Both the position numbers and the translations under genes were made by a program. From Thermomonas haemolytica (GTDB lineage: Bacteria > Pseudomonadota > Gammaproteobacteria > Xanthomonadales > Xanthomonadaceae), in contig NZ_SMAP01000002.1 in the NCBI RefSeq assembly GCF_004346265.1, forward strand, positions 186,001-250,000: a DNA stretch of 64,000 nt, written 5' to 3'. Numbering within the stretch: position 1 is the first letter of the stretch; every line of letters begins with the position of its first letter. This document shows positions 27,501-37,413 of this stretch, piece after piece. The notes beneath the pieces were generated by a model, which had not been told where the DNA came from, searched no databases, and saw only the letters and a program-made list of their open reading frames with translations.

Positions 27501-28456
27501 AGCCCGTCGCCGCGTGCGTCCAGCTGCCAGTGCGGGGTCGCCTTGTCGCCCTGCAGGAGGAGGCTTGCGCGCAGCGGGTCCGGGACCTCCCCGGCCAGCG
27601 CCACCACCATCCGCTTCAGGTCGCCGCGCACTACCAGGCCCAGTCGCGCCGGGGTGCGCCCGGGCGCGGCGGCGAGCACCGCGGTGGCGGTGAGGTCGCT
27701 GCGGAAATCGCGCGCCGGCTGGTAATCGCCGTGCAGGGTGAAACGGCCGCGGTCGCTGTCGATCGCCAGGTGCTCCACGTGCAGGTGGCCGCTGCTGGCC
27801 TGCAACCCGCCGCGCAGGCGCTGGATCACCACCAGCGGCGCGCCCTCGTGGCGGATCGCGAGGTCGTCGATGCGGATGGCGTCGGCGCGCAGCGCCAGCG
27901 GCGGCGCGATCTGCGGCAGCACGTCCGGCCAGCGCGGCAGTTCCAGCGGGGTGTCGCTGCGCGGCAGGTCGAGCACGCCGCCGCGCACCTCCAGCGCGTC
28001 CAGGCGCAGGGTGCGGCCCAGCAGCGGCAACAACGACGGCGCCAGCACCACGGTCTGCGCCTGGAAGCGCAGGGTGCCCATCGCGCAGCTGGCGCGGGCC
28101 GTGGGCACGCAGTCGGGGTCGCGCTGGCGCGGCATCGAAAAACGCACGCCATGCAGGGTCATCGGTCCGGACACCGGCCCGTCCGCCGCCTCCCAGGTCA
28201 GCTCGGTGCCGGCCGGCAGCCGCGCCACGAGTTGCGCCAACAGCGCGTCGCGCCCGCGGATGGTCATCAGCAGCCAGGTGACGGCGACGGCGGCCAGCAG
28301 CAGCAGCGCCAGCGCGCCGATCCCGCTGCGCACGGCCAGGCGGCGCCGGCGTGCGTGGCGCAGCGCGCGCAGCTGCGCGATCCGCGCCTCGCGCTGTTCC
28401 GGGGTGGCGTCCGCCGGCAGCGGCGTAAGCCCGAAGCGGCGCTCGCCGCGGCTCAC
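24557..28456 (-). CDS. tamB: TamB, inner-membrane anchored bridge protein of the TAM complex
   Basis: TamB spans the periplasm, works with TamA, and its AsmA/VPS13-like family is implicated in outer-membrane protein assembly and phospholipid transport. The 1299-residue protein has one N-terminal membrane segment (GIGALALLLLAAVAVTWLLMT), a long repetitive beta-rich body and the C-terminal TamB (DUF490) domain with GLLTAQLGARIGLDDAGVSNS, GKYLSPRLYVSYGVSLLGTGQVVTLKY and a final R. The GTG start at 28456 overlaps the tamA stop as GTGA; the frame is open further upstream only as an out-of-frame reading of tamA. The lack of ATG suggests translational coupling. Confidence 0.93.
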   Translation of the reverse strand: MSRGERRFGLTPLPADATPEQREARIAQLRALRHARRRRLAVRSGIGALALLLLAAVAVTWLLMTIRGRDALLAQLVARLPAGTELTWEAADGPVSGPMTLHGVRFSMPRQRDPDCVPTARASCAMGTLRFQAQTVVLAPSLLPLLGRTLRLDALEVRGGVLDLPRSDTPLELPRWPDVLPQIAPPLALRADAIRIDDLAIRHEGAPLVVIQRLRGGLQASSGHLHVEHLAIDSDRGRFTLHGDYQPARDFRSDLTATAVLAAAPGRTPARLGLVVRGDLKRMVVALAGEVPDPLRASLLLQGDKATPHWQLDARGDGLDLGLLLGAATPATPLRFSLSARGDGGDAQLQGALHQGDRAFVLQPSRLRLQDQQLQLQPLVLDAFGGRVTANGSADLRDPAHAAVRLALNARGLHWNSADGRTTLRGDADLGVAGQLQRWALQGQLRLLRGNERAEVELTSTGDMDRMQVTRLTATMPQGRLEATGALAWTPALAWTAQATLAGFDPGYFAPDWPGALRGELRSRGGLRADGRLRAELQARDLGGRLRGRALAGHADAAIDGDAYRGQLALTLGGSRIDARGSVDTTVAVTASLAPLRLDDLLPGARGVLRGTLALRGARTAPDIAVDLAGSDLAFGAYRASRVQAQGRLPWRAGDGDLRLEASGVQAGLPLDTLHARLRGAVERLQLDAEARGEAGRLALSAQARRQGARWDGTLATLTLAPAQAAAWTLRQPARWAWDGRSGALSEACLAAAGGGTLCVQGDWPRRGLDLRGEALPLALLGDWLPRREDGRRWAFEGTLDLTAQLRPQGGAWRASANLASASGGLRNSARARRALFAYRDLTLAASLDPQRIEARITAGLDSGGRLDARFTTGWDAPAPLSGQLQASVRELGWLELFSPDLVEPSGALDVDVSLGGTRGKPQLAGNARLQRFAAELPALGIALQDGDVQLQAQADGSARIAGRLGSGQGPLQIDGRLDWQDADTPLQLTLRGTRVLLADTRQLRLLASPDIQVDYRAGTPLQVRGSVAVPEANLHLERLDMAVAPSPDVVVLDPADPQQAARAPLPLDLDLTLTVGDAVKLDGYGLAGTLGGSLRVRQLPGSEVRATGALDVGGRYRAYGQDLRITRGRLLWSNEAIGDPRLDIRAEREIGEVTAGVQVSGRASAPQASVWSNPAMSQSEALAYLTLGRPLPSLNRSELQQVDLAKSALNTGVGLLTAQLGARIGLDDAGVSNSRALGGDVLGVGKYLSPRLYVSYGVSLLGTGQVVTLKYLLRKGFDIQVESSTVENRASINWRTEK

Positions 28457-30303
28457 AGGTCGGCCCCGATGTTCAGGTGCAGGGTGAACGGCGAGTCGGG
28501 CGACTTCAGCCCGCGCGCGATGTCGATCCGCACCGGGCCCACCGGCGAGCGCCAGCGCAGGCCGATGCCGACGCCGGTGTGCAGGTCCGGCGTGCGCCCG
28601 GCGAACGCGCTGCCGCTGTCCACGAACACCGCTGCACCCCATGGGCCGTGGAAGTAGCGCTCGTACTCCAGGCTGGCGGTGACCACGTTCGGCGCACCGG
28701 TGAAGTAGTCGCCGCCGGTGGTGACGATGCGCGGGCCGATCTCGTGCCAGCCGTAGCCGCGCACGCTGCGGTCGCCGCCGGCGTAGAAGCGCAGGCTGGG
28801 CGGCAGGTCGAGCACGTCGCGGGTGAAGGTGTGGCCCAGCTCGCCGCGCACGATCAGGCGGCTGTCCGCATCCATCCCGTGGAACCACTGCGCACGCGCG
28901 TGCAGCTGGGTGAAGGTGGCATTGCCGTCGGCGCCGCCGCTGCCGCCGCGCAGGGTGAGGGTGAGGCCACCGCCGCGGCGCGGGGCCAGGCGGTCGTCCA
29001 CCGCGATGTACTCGCCGCGCAGTTCCGGGAACACGAAGCTGGCGAACTGGAAGCTGGGCGTGGGCTTGGTCAGCACGGAGTAGGCCCAGCGTTCGCGCAG
29101 CACGTGCAGGCTGGCCGACAGCTCCAGGTGCCGGCTGTATTGCCCGGTGCGCCCGGCGACGAGTTCCAGCCGGCGACTGTTGACGTAGTCGGTCTGCTCG
29201 TCGGCGGCCTGCAGGCTGGCGGTGTACCAGCCGTCCAGCCAGGCGAAGGCCGGGATGCGGTACTGCACGGTCGCGGTCTTGCGCTTCTGCGCCCAGTCGA
29301 TCTGCGCCAGCGCCTTGTGCCCGCGGCGGTTGAGGTAGCGGCGCTCGATGCCGAGGCTGATGCCGGCGCCGCTGACGTTTCCGTAGCTGGCGCCGGCGCT
29401 GTAGATGCTGCGCTTGGCCGGGGTCAGCTGCACCTGCACCGGCACGCGGTCGTCGCTGGCGGCGGCGGGGTCGGCCTGCACGTCCACCAGCGCGAAATAG
29501 TCCAGTGCCTGCAGCGACTGCCGCAGGCGGTCCACCTGCGCCTCGTCGTAGGGCGCGCCCGGCTTCCACGGCACCAGCTTGTCCAGCAGGCGCGGCCAGA
29601 CCACCGCCTCCGGCTGCTGGGTGAACTGCGCCGGCCCGAACGCGGCGCGGCTGCCGCTGGCCCAGCGCAGCGCGATGTCGGCGGCGTGTTCTGCGCGGGT
29701 GACTTCCACCCGGTGCTGCAGCAGCTGCGCCTGGAAATAGCCGTGGCGCGCCAGCGCGCCTGCCACCTGCGCCTTGCTGGCTTCGTAGAGCGCGTGGTCC
29801 AGCACCTGCCCCGGGCGTGGCTGGAACGCCTGCAGCGCGTCGGCCACCGTGGGGTCCGATCCCCCGGGGCCGTCCACCCCGAGATCGAAGCCGCGCACCC
29901 GCACCGGCAGTCCCGGGGTGATGCGCAGGATGACGGTGATCGCGCGCCCCGGCGCGTTCTCGGCGGCGGTATCGCCATCGGCGGCATCCTCCGCGCTGGC
30001 ATCGTCCGCGTCCGCTGCCGGGCGGTCGCTGCGCAGCACTTCCACCGTCGGCGCGTAGTAGCCGAACGGCTCCAGCGCGCGCCGCGCCTCGTCGTCGGCC
30101 ACCCGCAGCAGGTAGCCCAGGCGGCGCGCGCGCAGGTCCTTGCCCAGTTCGTCGTTGAGCGACAGCGCGCTGCGCACGTTGTCGCGCAGGGCGGCGTCCT
30201 TGAGCCCTTCGATCTCGATCCGGTCCACCTTCACCGCCCACGCCGGGGCGGCGGCGCACAGGCAGGCGAACAGCAGCGGAAGGCGGGGGGGACGGATCGG
30301 CAT
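28453..30303 (-). CDS. tamA: TamA, outer-membrane Omp85-family protein
   Basis: The 616-residue protein has a signal peptide (ending AWA, about residue 24), three POTRA-like domains (KVDRIEIEGLKDAALRDNVRSAL; VRVRGFDLGVDG; then RRIYSAGAS precursors) and a C-terminal Omp85 beta-barrel with GGDRSVRGYGWHEIGPR, the conserved lid-lock-type loop, and a final strand RIDIARGLKS...LHLNIGADL. It lies immediately upstream of tamB. ATG at 30303 gives a normal signal; the upstream in-frame ATG at 30330 is less likely. Confidence 0.92.
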   Translation of the reverse strand: MPIRPPRLPLLFACLCAAAPAWAVKVDRIEIEGLKDAALRDNVRSALSLNDELGKDLRARRLGYLLRVADDEARRALEPFGYYAPTVEVLRSDRPAADADDASAEDAADGDTAAENAPGRAITVILRITPGLPVRVRGFDLGVDGPGGSDPTVADALQAFQPRPGQVLDHALYEASKAQVAGALARHGYFQAQLLQHRVEVTRAEHAADIALRWASGSRAAFGPAQFTQQPEAVVWPRLLDKLVPWKPGAPYDEAQVDRLRQSLQALDYFALVDVQADPAAASDDRVPVQVQLTPAKRSIYSAGASYGNVSGAGISLGIERRYLNRRGHKALAQIDWAQKRKTATVQYRIPAFAWLDGWYTASLQAADEQTDYVNSRRLELVAGRTGQYSRHLELSASLHVLRERWAYSVLTKPTPSFQFASFVFPELRGEYIAVDDRLAPRRGGGLTLTLRGGSGGADGNATFTQLHARAQWFHGMDADSRLIVRGELGHTFTRDVLDLPPSLRFYAGGDRSVRGYGWHEIGPRIVTTGGDYFTGAPNVVTASLEYERYFHGPWGAAVFVDSGSAFAGRTPDLHTGVGIGLRWRSPVGPVRIDIARGLKSPDSPFTLHLNIGADL

Positions 30304-30360
30304 CGGCGCAGGATACCGGCGCGGCGTCAACGCGGGATTAAGCCCGCCGCCGCGCGGCCC

Positions 30361-32525
30361 TCACGCCGACAGGTGCTCGATCGCCGCCACGCTGCCGAGG
30401 CGCTCCGCCAGCCGCTTGAGCAGGGCCAGGCGGTTGGCGCGCACGGCAGGATCGTCGGCGTTGACCATCACCGCGTCGAAGAACGCGTCCACCTGCGGGC
30501 GCAGCCGCGCCAGATGGGTGAGCACGTCCACGTAGTCGCCGCGCGCCAGCGCCGGCCCGGTCTCGGCGTAGGCGGCTTCCACCGCCTCGGCCAGCGCGCG
30601 CTCGGCCGGCTCGGACAGCAGCGCCGCGTCTTCCATCGCCGGGATGGCGATGTCCGCCTTCTTCAGGATGTTGCCGATGCGCTTGTTGGCGGCGGCCAGC
30701 GCCGCGGCTTCCGGCAGCTGCGCGAACACGCCGATGGCGTCGAGGCGGCGGTCGAAGTCGTACAGCGAGGCGGGCCTGAGCTCCGCGACGGCGTTGAAGT
30801 GCGCGGCAGGAACGCCGCGATCGGTGTAGTAGCCGCGCAGGCGGTCGAGGATGAAGTCGTAGAGTTCGGCGAGGTCTTTCTGAGTGAACTCACTGGATGC
30901 CGATTGACTAAGTGGAACCTCTACGCCCTCAGCGCGTGCTTTTTCAGCAGCTATATCAAGTCGGTCAACTTCAGTTCCTGCGATGGCAATGCTTACCTGG
31001 GCTCTGGCATCGTGAATCAACATTTTCAAATCGAGATCGAACCCGCTTTCGATAATCGTCCGCGCCAGCCCCAGCGCATTGCGGCGCAGCGCGAACGGGT
31101 CCTTGTTGCCGGTCGGCTTCAGGCCCGCGGCGAAGCCGCCGGCCAGCGTGTCCAGGCGCTCGGCGATCGCCAGCACCTTGCCCAGCGCTGAGGCCGCGAT
31201 GTTGTCGGCGGCGAAGCGCGGGCGGTAGGCCTCGTCGATGGCGAGCGCGACTTCATCCGTTTCGCCCGCGCGCTGCGCGTAGTAGCGGCCGGCGATGCCC
31301 TGCAGTTCGGGGAACTCGCCCACCATGCGGCTTTGCAGGTCGTTCTTCGCCAGCAGTGCCGCACGCCGCGCCTGCACCGGGTCGGCGCCGACCTGCGCGG
31401 CAATGGTTTCGGCCAGCGCGGCCACGCGCGCCACCTTGTCGGCCACGCTGCCCAGCTTGGCCTGGTAGGTGACGCTGGCCAGGCCTTCGCCCATCGATGC
31501 GAGGCCCTGCTTGAGGTCCTCGTCGAAGAAGAACTTGGCATCCGCGAAGCGCGGGCGGATCACGCGCTCGTAGCCTTTGCGGATTTCCGCGGCGTCCTTC
31601 GATTCGATGTTGGCGATGCCGATGAAGTGCTCGGTCAGCCGGCCCTGCGCGTCCAGCACCGGGAAGAACTTCTGGTTGGCCTCCATCGTCTCGACCAGCG
31701 CTTCCTGCGGCACCGCCAGGAAGTCGCGCTCGAAGGTGCAGGCCACCGCGACCGGCCATTCGTTGAGGCAGTTCACCTGCTCCAGGTTGCCGGCGTCGAT
31801 GCGCGCGCTGCCGCCGGCGGCCGCCGCCGCGCGCGTCACTTCCTCCACGATGCGCGCGCGGCGTGCATCGGGATCCACCAGCACGAACGCCTGGCGCATG
31901 GCCTGCACGTAGTCCTGCGGCTGCGCGATGGCGACGTCGTCCGGTGCGTGGAAGCGATGCCCGCGCGAGTGGCGGCCGGCGCGGATGCCCAGTGCCTGCA
32001 CGTTGGCGACGGTGCTGCCCAGCAGCACCACCAGCCAGTGCAGCGGGCGCGCGAAGCCGTAAGGATGCGCGCCCCAGCGCATCGGCTTGGGGATCGGCAT
32101 GCCGGCCAGCGCCTCGTCCAGCACCGCCTGCAGCAGGTCCAACGTCAATGCGCCCGGGGTGGTGGCGCGGTGCACGAAACGTTCGCCCTTGGCATCGGTG
32201 AGGCGTTCGAGCTGGGTCCACTCCACCCCGAGTTTGGCGGCGAAGCCCTGCAGCGCCTTGGTCGGCTGGCCATCGGCGTCCAGCGCGATGTTGAGGTAAG
32301 GGCCCAGCACTTCGGAGGTCTGCTCCGGCTGTTCGATGGCCACGCCCGGCAGCAGCACCGCCAGCCGGCGCGGCGAATACAGCGGCTTGGCATCGCCGCG
32401 TTCGACTGTGATGCCGCGCTTTTCCAGCGCGGCGATGATGCCGTCGAACAGCGCCTGCGCCAGCCCAGGCAGGGCCTTGACCGGGAGTTCCTCGGTGCCG
32501 AGTTCGATCAGCAAGGGTTGCATGC

Positions 32526-32529
<4 letters not shown>
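30361..32529 (-). CDS. glyS: Glycine-tRNA ligase beta subunit
   Basis: GlyS forms the alpha2beta2 glycyl-tRNA synthetase with GlyQ. The 722-residue protein shows the typical N-terminal [33 protein letters not shown]-like NQKFFPVLD and HD-domain-like regions, and ends with the C-terminal anticodon-binding part. A stretch around codons 490-554 (about 30870-31060) is much lower in G+C, about half, and encodes [19 protein letters not shown] and a [11 protein letters not shown] segment. ATG at 32529 overlaps the glyQ stop as ATGA; an ATG two codons later is also possible. Confidence 0.95.
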
Positions 32530-33458
<929 letters not shown>

Positions 33459-33486
33459 CGGCGGGTCAAGCGGCAACGTGGCCGGC

Positions 33487-33493
33487 TAGTATA
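33487..33493. promoter_or_regulatory. Overlapping -10-like sequence for glyQS and the opposite gene
   Basis: TAGTATA reads TAGTAT on the plus strand and TATACT on the minus strand. It lies 30 bp before the glyQ ATG and about 90 bp before the amidotransferase ATG. It could serve one or both divergent units. No clear -35 box is visible. Confidence 0.35.
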
Positions 33494-33576
33494 AGTGGCC
33501 GACCACCGCCGCCCGCCCCTTCGCACCCCATTCCCGACCTTCCCCGCGCATGCCGCGGCGGGAGACGCCAACGCCG

Positions 33577-34293
33577 ATGACCGCTCCCCTGCTGATCCTG
33601 CAAACCGGCCACCCCACCGCGACCATGCGTCGGCATGGCAGCTTCGCCCACTGGATCCGGGTGGCGGCCGGGCTGGACCGCGATGCCGCGGTGGTGGTGG
33701 ACGTGGAGCACGGCGAGGCGCTGCCCGGGCGCGCCGGGTTTGCCGGCGTGATCGTGACCGGCTCGGCGGCGATGGTGACCGAACGCCGCGACTGGAGCGA
33801 GCGCAGCGCGGCCTGGCTGGCGGAGGCCGCGCAGGCCGGGTTGCCGCTGCTGGGCATCTGCTACGGCCACCAGCTGATCGCGCACGCGCTGGGCGGCGCC
33901 GTGGGCGACAACCCGCAGGGGCGCGAGATGGGCACGGTGGCGGTCGAGCTGCTGCCGGAGGCCGCGGCCGACCCCCTGTTCGCCGGCCTGCCGGCGCGGT
34001 TCCCTGCCCAGGTGACCCACCTGCAGAGCGTGCTGCAGCCGCCGCCGGGCGCGACCGTGCTCGCGCGCAGCGCGCAGGACGCCTGCCAGGCCTACCGCTG
34101 GGGCGCGTGCGCCTGGGGGGTGCAGTTCCATCCCGAGTTCAGCACGCTGCATATGCGCGGCTACATCCGCGCCCGCCGCGAGGCGCTGGCGCAGGAGGGG
34201 GGCGATGCGCGCGCGCTGGAAGCCGGGGTGCGCGCCGCGCCGCTGGCCCGGCGCGTGCTGCGGCGCTTCGTGCGACACGCGCGCGCCGGTTGA
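33577..34293 (+). CDS. Stand-alone class I glutamine amidotransferase domain protein
   Basis: The 238-residue protein is a class I glutamine amidotransferase with nucleophile Cys95 in GICYGHQ, and the His-Glu pair in QFHPEFS. It resembles the glutaminase half of GMP synthase but carries no synthase domain. Similar proteins are annotated as GMP-synthase-like or gamma-glutamyl-compound hydrolases; the true substrate is not clear. ATG at 33577 follows GGAGA by about 10 bases; the frame is open from 33550. Confidence 0.85.
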   Translation: MTAPLLILQTGHPTATMRRHGSFAHWIRVAAGLDRDAAVVVDVEHGEALPGRAGFAGVIVTGSAAMVTERRDWSERSAAWLAEAAQAGLPLLGICYGHQLIAHALGGAVGDNPQGREMGTVAVELLPEAAADPLFAGLPARFPAQVTHLQSVLQPPPGATVLARSAQDACQAYRWGACAWGVQFHPEFSTLHMRGYIRARREALAQEGGDARALEAGVRAAPLARRVLRRFVRHARAG

Positions 34294-34364
34294 GGGCGCC
34301 GGTTGGGTATGCTGTGCGCGATGCCCGCGCCGCGGGCCTTGGCATTTCCACGGGGGACACACGG

Positions 34365-35279
34365 ATGACGATACGCGCGGTGGGCGCCACGGCCAGCATC
34401 GACTGGCTGCGGCGGGCGCTGAACCTGGGTCGCGACAACCCGAAGGCGATCTTCGGCGGCGCGCTGCTGCTGCTGGCGGCGATCCTGGCGCTGGCAGTGG
34501 CGATGGTGGTCGTGCTGGTGGCGGTGGGCATGGTGGCCAAGCCCGACGGACTGGTGGCCAGCGGCGTCTCGATGCTGGTAGGACTGGTGGTGACCGCGCT
34601 GATGGCGGCCCTGATCGCCGGTTACCTGCGGCTGGTGGACGCGGTGGAACACGGTCGCGGCGCCAGTGCCGGCGATGTGTTCTCGGTACTGGCCGAACCG
34701 CCGGTGGCGGCGCGCGCGGTGCTGTTCATGCTGGTGCTGATGCTGGCCCAGAACCTGCTGCTGGCGGCGCTGGTGGGGCTGCTGGCGCCCGACATCGGCA
34801 GCTGGTACCTGCACACCCTGCAGGGCCCGGCCGGCGGCACCCCGCCGACCGCGCTGCCGGACGGCTTCAGCCTGGCGATGCTGGTGATGTGGGTGGTGGG
34901 GCTGCTGTTTTACGGGGTGCAGGCGGTCGGCTTCGGCCAGATCGCGCTGCGCGGCAGCAGCGTCGGCGCGGCCCTGGCCGACGGCGTGCGCGGCACCCTG
35001 CGCAACCTGCCGGCGCTGCTGCTGCTGTTCGTGCTGGCGGTGCTGGCGGCGATCGCGCTGGCGATCGTGCTGGTGCTGGCGATACTGCTGGCCGGGGTGC
35101 TGGCCAAGCTGGTCGGCGGCTGGGTGGTGGCGGCGATCGCGGTGCCGCTGTACCTGGCGTTCGTGGTCGGCCTGATGGTGGTGATGTTCGGGGTGATGTA
35201 TTTCGCCTGGCGCGATATCAGCGGTGCTGGCGGCGATGGCCAATCGATGCCGGCGCGCGAGGACCACATCGAGCTGTAA
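34365..35279 (+). CDS. Multi-pass membrane protein, BPSS1780-like family
   Basis: The 304-residue protein has six strongly hydrophobic segments, rich in Ala, Val and Leu, and an N-terminus ATASIDWLRRALNLGRDNPKAIF that resembles the BPSS1780/DUF975-like membrane family. A loop after segment 2 (LRLVDAVEHGRGASAGDVF) and the segment FYGVQAVGFGQIALRGSSVGAALADGV are typical. No catalytic motif is visible. Function is unknown. Confidence 0.6.
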   Translation: MTIRAVGATASIDWLRRALNLGRDNPKAIFGGALLLLAAILALAVAMVVVLVAVGMVAKPDGLVASGVSMLVGLVVTALMAALIAGYLRLVDAVEHGRGASAGDVFSVLAEPPVAARAVLFMLVLMLAQNLLLAALVGLLAPDIGSWYLHTLQGPAGGTPPTALPDGFSLAMLVMWVVGLLFYGVQAVGFGQIALRGSSVGAALADGVRGTLRNLPALLLLFVLAVLAAIALAIVLVLAILLAGVLAKLVGGWVVAAIAVPLYLAFVVGLMVVMFGVMYFAWRDISGAGGDGQSMPAREDHIEL

Positions 35280-35297
35280 GCCGCGCCCGGCGGGCGC

Positions 35298-36002
35298 TCA
35301 GCTGCCCAGCGCCGCGCGCAGGGCGGCGTCCACCTGCGCCTGCAGGAGGCGGTAGAGCCAGGCCAGCGCGAACACGCAGGCCGTCGCCTGCAGCCACAGC
35401 CAGGCGCGCGCCCATGCGGGCAGGCGCGGATCGCCGTCGCGCGCCAGCACGCGGGTGCCGCTGAGGCGGTCGTGCAGGGCCAGGTGCGGCGGGAACGCGG
35501 CCAGCGCGTGGCCGAGGTTGAGGCTGGCCCAGGACAGCCCGGCGGCGAGGTGGCGCAGCAGCACCCGTCCCGCGCCGGCGCGGGCGCCGGCGGCATCGGT
35601 CACGCGCAGCCCCAGCGCGCGCTGGCCCGGGGTGGCCTGCCACGGCGAGGCCTCGAACCCCAGCGCCCAGGCCATCGCCAGCAAGGCGTACAGCAGCAGC
35701 GGCAGCCCCAGCAGGGTGCCCAGCGCGGCCGTCAGTGCACCCGCCGCGGCCTGCAGCCGGGGGTCGCCGGCGGCGGCCAGCGCCAGCGCCAGCGGCGGAT
35801 CGCCCTGCGCCAGCCCGGCGTCCAGCCGGCCCGCGACGAGCGTCATCAGCGCCTGCAGTCCGGCATCGGCCTGCGCCCATGCCCGCCGCAGCGGACCGGC
35901 GCCAAGCAGCATGACCAGCGGCAGCAGGCAGGCGGCATCCAGCGACCACGCCGCGTAGCGGCGCCAGAAGCCGGCGGCCACGGGATCAGGCGGTCGCACC
36001 AT
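35298..36002 (-). CDS. RDD family membrane protein
   Basis: The 234-residue protein matches the RDD domain: FWRRYAAWSLDAACLLPL with the conserved Arg and Asp of helix 1, then QATPGQRALGLRVTDAAG and the HDRLSGTRVL motif with its Asp. It has four to five membrane segments. RDD proteins are of varied function, some proposed in Na+ or metal transport. Its ATG lies inside the end of tatC (17-bp overlap), so it is probably the last gene of the tat operon. Confidence 0.82.
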   Translation of the reverse strand: MVRPPDPVAAGFWRRYAAWSLDAACLLPLVMLLGAGPLRRAWAQADAGLQALMTLVAGRLDAGLAQGDPPLALALAAAGDPRLQAAAGALTAALGTLLGLPLLLYALLAMAWALGFEASPWQATPGQRALGLRVTDAAGARAGAGRVLLRHLAAGLSWASLNLGHALAAFPPHLALHDRLSGTRVLARDGDPRLPAWARAWLWLQATACVFALAWLYRLLQAQVDAALRAALGS

Positions 36003-36744
36003 CGCGGCCGGGGCGGGGCGCGACCAGACGCGCGGCGAGGATGCCCGCCTCGTACAGCAGGCACATCGGGATCGCCAGCATCAGCTGGCTGACCACGTCC
36101 GGCGGAGTCAGGATGGCAGCCACGATGAAGATGCCGACGATCGCGTAGCCGCGCGCCTCGCGCAGCTGGGCCGGGGTCACCCAGCCGAGCAGGGCCAGGA
36201 TCACCAGCGCCACCGGCAGCTCGAACGCCAGCCCGAAGGCGAGGAACAGCACCAGCACGAAATCGAGGTAGGCGCTGATGTCGGTCATCATCGCCACCCC
36301 GTCCGGGGTCACCCGGGCGAGGAAGCCGAACACCATCGGCAGCACCAGGAAATAGGCGAACGCGCAGCCGGCGTAGAACAGTGCCAGCGCCGAGGTCAGC
36401 AGCGGCAGCGCCAGGCGCTTCTCGCGCCGGTACAGCCCCGGCGCCACGAACGCCCACAGCTGGTACAGCAGCCACGGCATCGCCACCATCAGCGCGGCGA
36501 AGAACGCCAGCTTCATCGGCGCGAAGAACGGCGCGGCCACTTGCGTGGCGATCAGCTGGCCGCCCTTCGGCAGCTTGGCCAGCAGCGGCTGCGCCAGCCA
36601 TGCGTACAGGCGGTTGGCCAGCGGCAGCAGCGCCAGCAGTACCAGCGCCAGCCCGGTCAGGCCGCGCAGCAGGCGCATGCGCAGCTCCAGCAGGTGCGCG
36701 ATCAGCGGGCGCTCGCCGGCATCATCACCGTGTTCAGTCGTCAC
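35986..36744 (-). CDS. tatC: TatC, core subunit of the Tat protein exporter
   Basis: TatC recognises twin-arginine signal peptides. The 252-residue protein has six membrane helices and the family landmarks LIAHLLELRMRLLRG at the cytoplasmic N-terminus, FVAPGLYRREKRLALPLL, LFLAFGLAFELPVALVIL and PPDVVSQLMLAIPMCLLYE. GTG at 36744 is used; it overlaps the tatB end by 11 bp. The upstream in-frame ATG (36807) would only read tatB out of frame. Confidence 0.95.
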   Translation of the reverse strand: MTTEHGDDAGERPLIAHLLELRMRLLRGLTGLALVLLALLPLANRLYAWLAQPLLAKLPKGGQLIATQVAAPFFAPMKLAFFAALMVAMPWLLYQLWAFVAPGLYRREKRLALPLLTSALALFYAGCAFAYFLVLPMVFGFLARVTPDGVAMMTDISAYLDFVLVLFLAFGLAFELPVALVILALLGWVTPAQLREARGYAIVGIFIVAAILTPPDVVSQLMLAIPMCLLYEAGILAARLVAPRPGRDGATA

Positions 36745-37075
36745 GGCGCACCTCTCCGGCTGGCGCGGCGTTGGCTGCGGGTGGAGGGGCGGCGGCAGCG
36801 GGTGCACCTGCCGTGGGTGCGGCGGCCTCGCGGCCGGCTGCGTGCAGTTGCGCCTGCACCTCGTCCAGCGCCTGCCGGCCCTCGCGCAGGCTGCGCGCCA
36901 GTTCCTCGCGCGCCAGTTCCTGCTCCAGCTCGTTCTTCATCGACACCCACTGCGCGCGCGCGCGGCGCAGCCACAGCCCGGCCAAGCGCGCGGCCTTGGG
37001 CAGGCGCTCGGGGCCGAGCACCACCAGCGCCACCAGCGCCACCACCAGCATCTCGCCGAGCGAGAACTCGAACAT
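36734..37075 (-). CDS. tatB: TatB, Tat exporter subunit
   Basis: The 113-residue protein has the TatB N-terminal helix MFEFSLGEMLVVALVALVVLGPERLP, with the helix-breaking GPERLP and a basic amphipathic helix after it, then an acidic/coiled helical domain and an Ala/Pro-rich tail. It assists TatC in signal-peptide handling. It lies between tatA and tatC in the standard order. Confidence 0.94.
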   Translation of the reverse strand: MFEFSLGEMLVVALVALVVLGPERLPKAARLAGLWLRRARAQWVSMKNELEQELAREELARSLREGRQALDEVQAQLHAAGREAAAPTAGAPAAAAPPPAANAAPAGEVRRDD

Positions 37076-37090
37076 CGCCGCCTGCGGGCG

Positions 37091-37333
37091 TCAACGCGAA
37101 GCGTCGTCGTGCTCGCGCTGTTCGGAGGGCGCACCCGCCGGCGGCTCCTGGCCGATGCGCGGCGCGGGCTTCTTCGCGTCCTGCGCGGCCTCGTCCTCGC
37201 CGCGCATGCCCTTCTTGAACTCGTGCACGGCCTTGCCGAGGTCGCGCGCGCCCGAGGTCAGCCGCTTGGTGCCGAACACCAGCAGCACGATCAACAGCAC
37301 GATCAGCCAGTGCCAGATGCTGAAGCCACCCAT
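37091..37333 (-). CDS. tatA: TatA, pore-forming subunit of the Tat exporter
   Basis: The 80-residue protein has the short membrane helix [21 protein letters not shown], the FGTKRL turn, and an amphipathic helix with [15 protein letters not shown], then a charged tail. It is the first gene of tatABC, 15 bp before tatB. Confidence 0.95.
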   Translation of the reverse strand: MGGFSIWHWLIVLLIVLLVFGTKRLTSGARDLGKAVHEFKKGMRGEDEAAQDAKKPAPRIGQEPPAGAPSEQREHDDASR

Positions 37334-37413
37334 GGTGCACCCGTCAGAAGAAGTGGAATCGATAAGACCGCCAGTCTAGCAGGAGCGCCGTGCGCACCCG
37401 CGGCGGGCTTGGA

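Noticed and set aside
25349-28657. A 1102-codon open frame on the plus strand opposite tamB and the 3' end of tamA
   Set aside because: It is an antisense frame kept open by very high G+C. The translation is rich in Ala, Arg, Gln and His without domains, whereas the minus-strand frame encodes TamB.
28457-30259. Upstream extension of the tamB reading frame to 1900 codons
   Set aside because: The extra part is tamA read out of frame; the GTG overlapping the tamA stop is the natural start.
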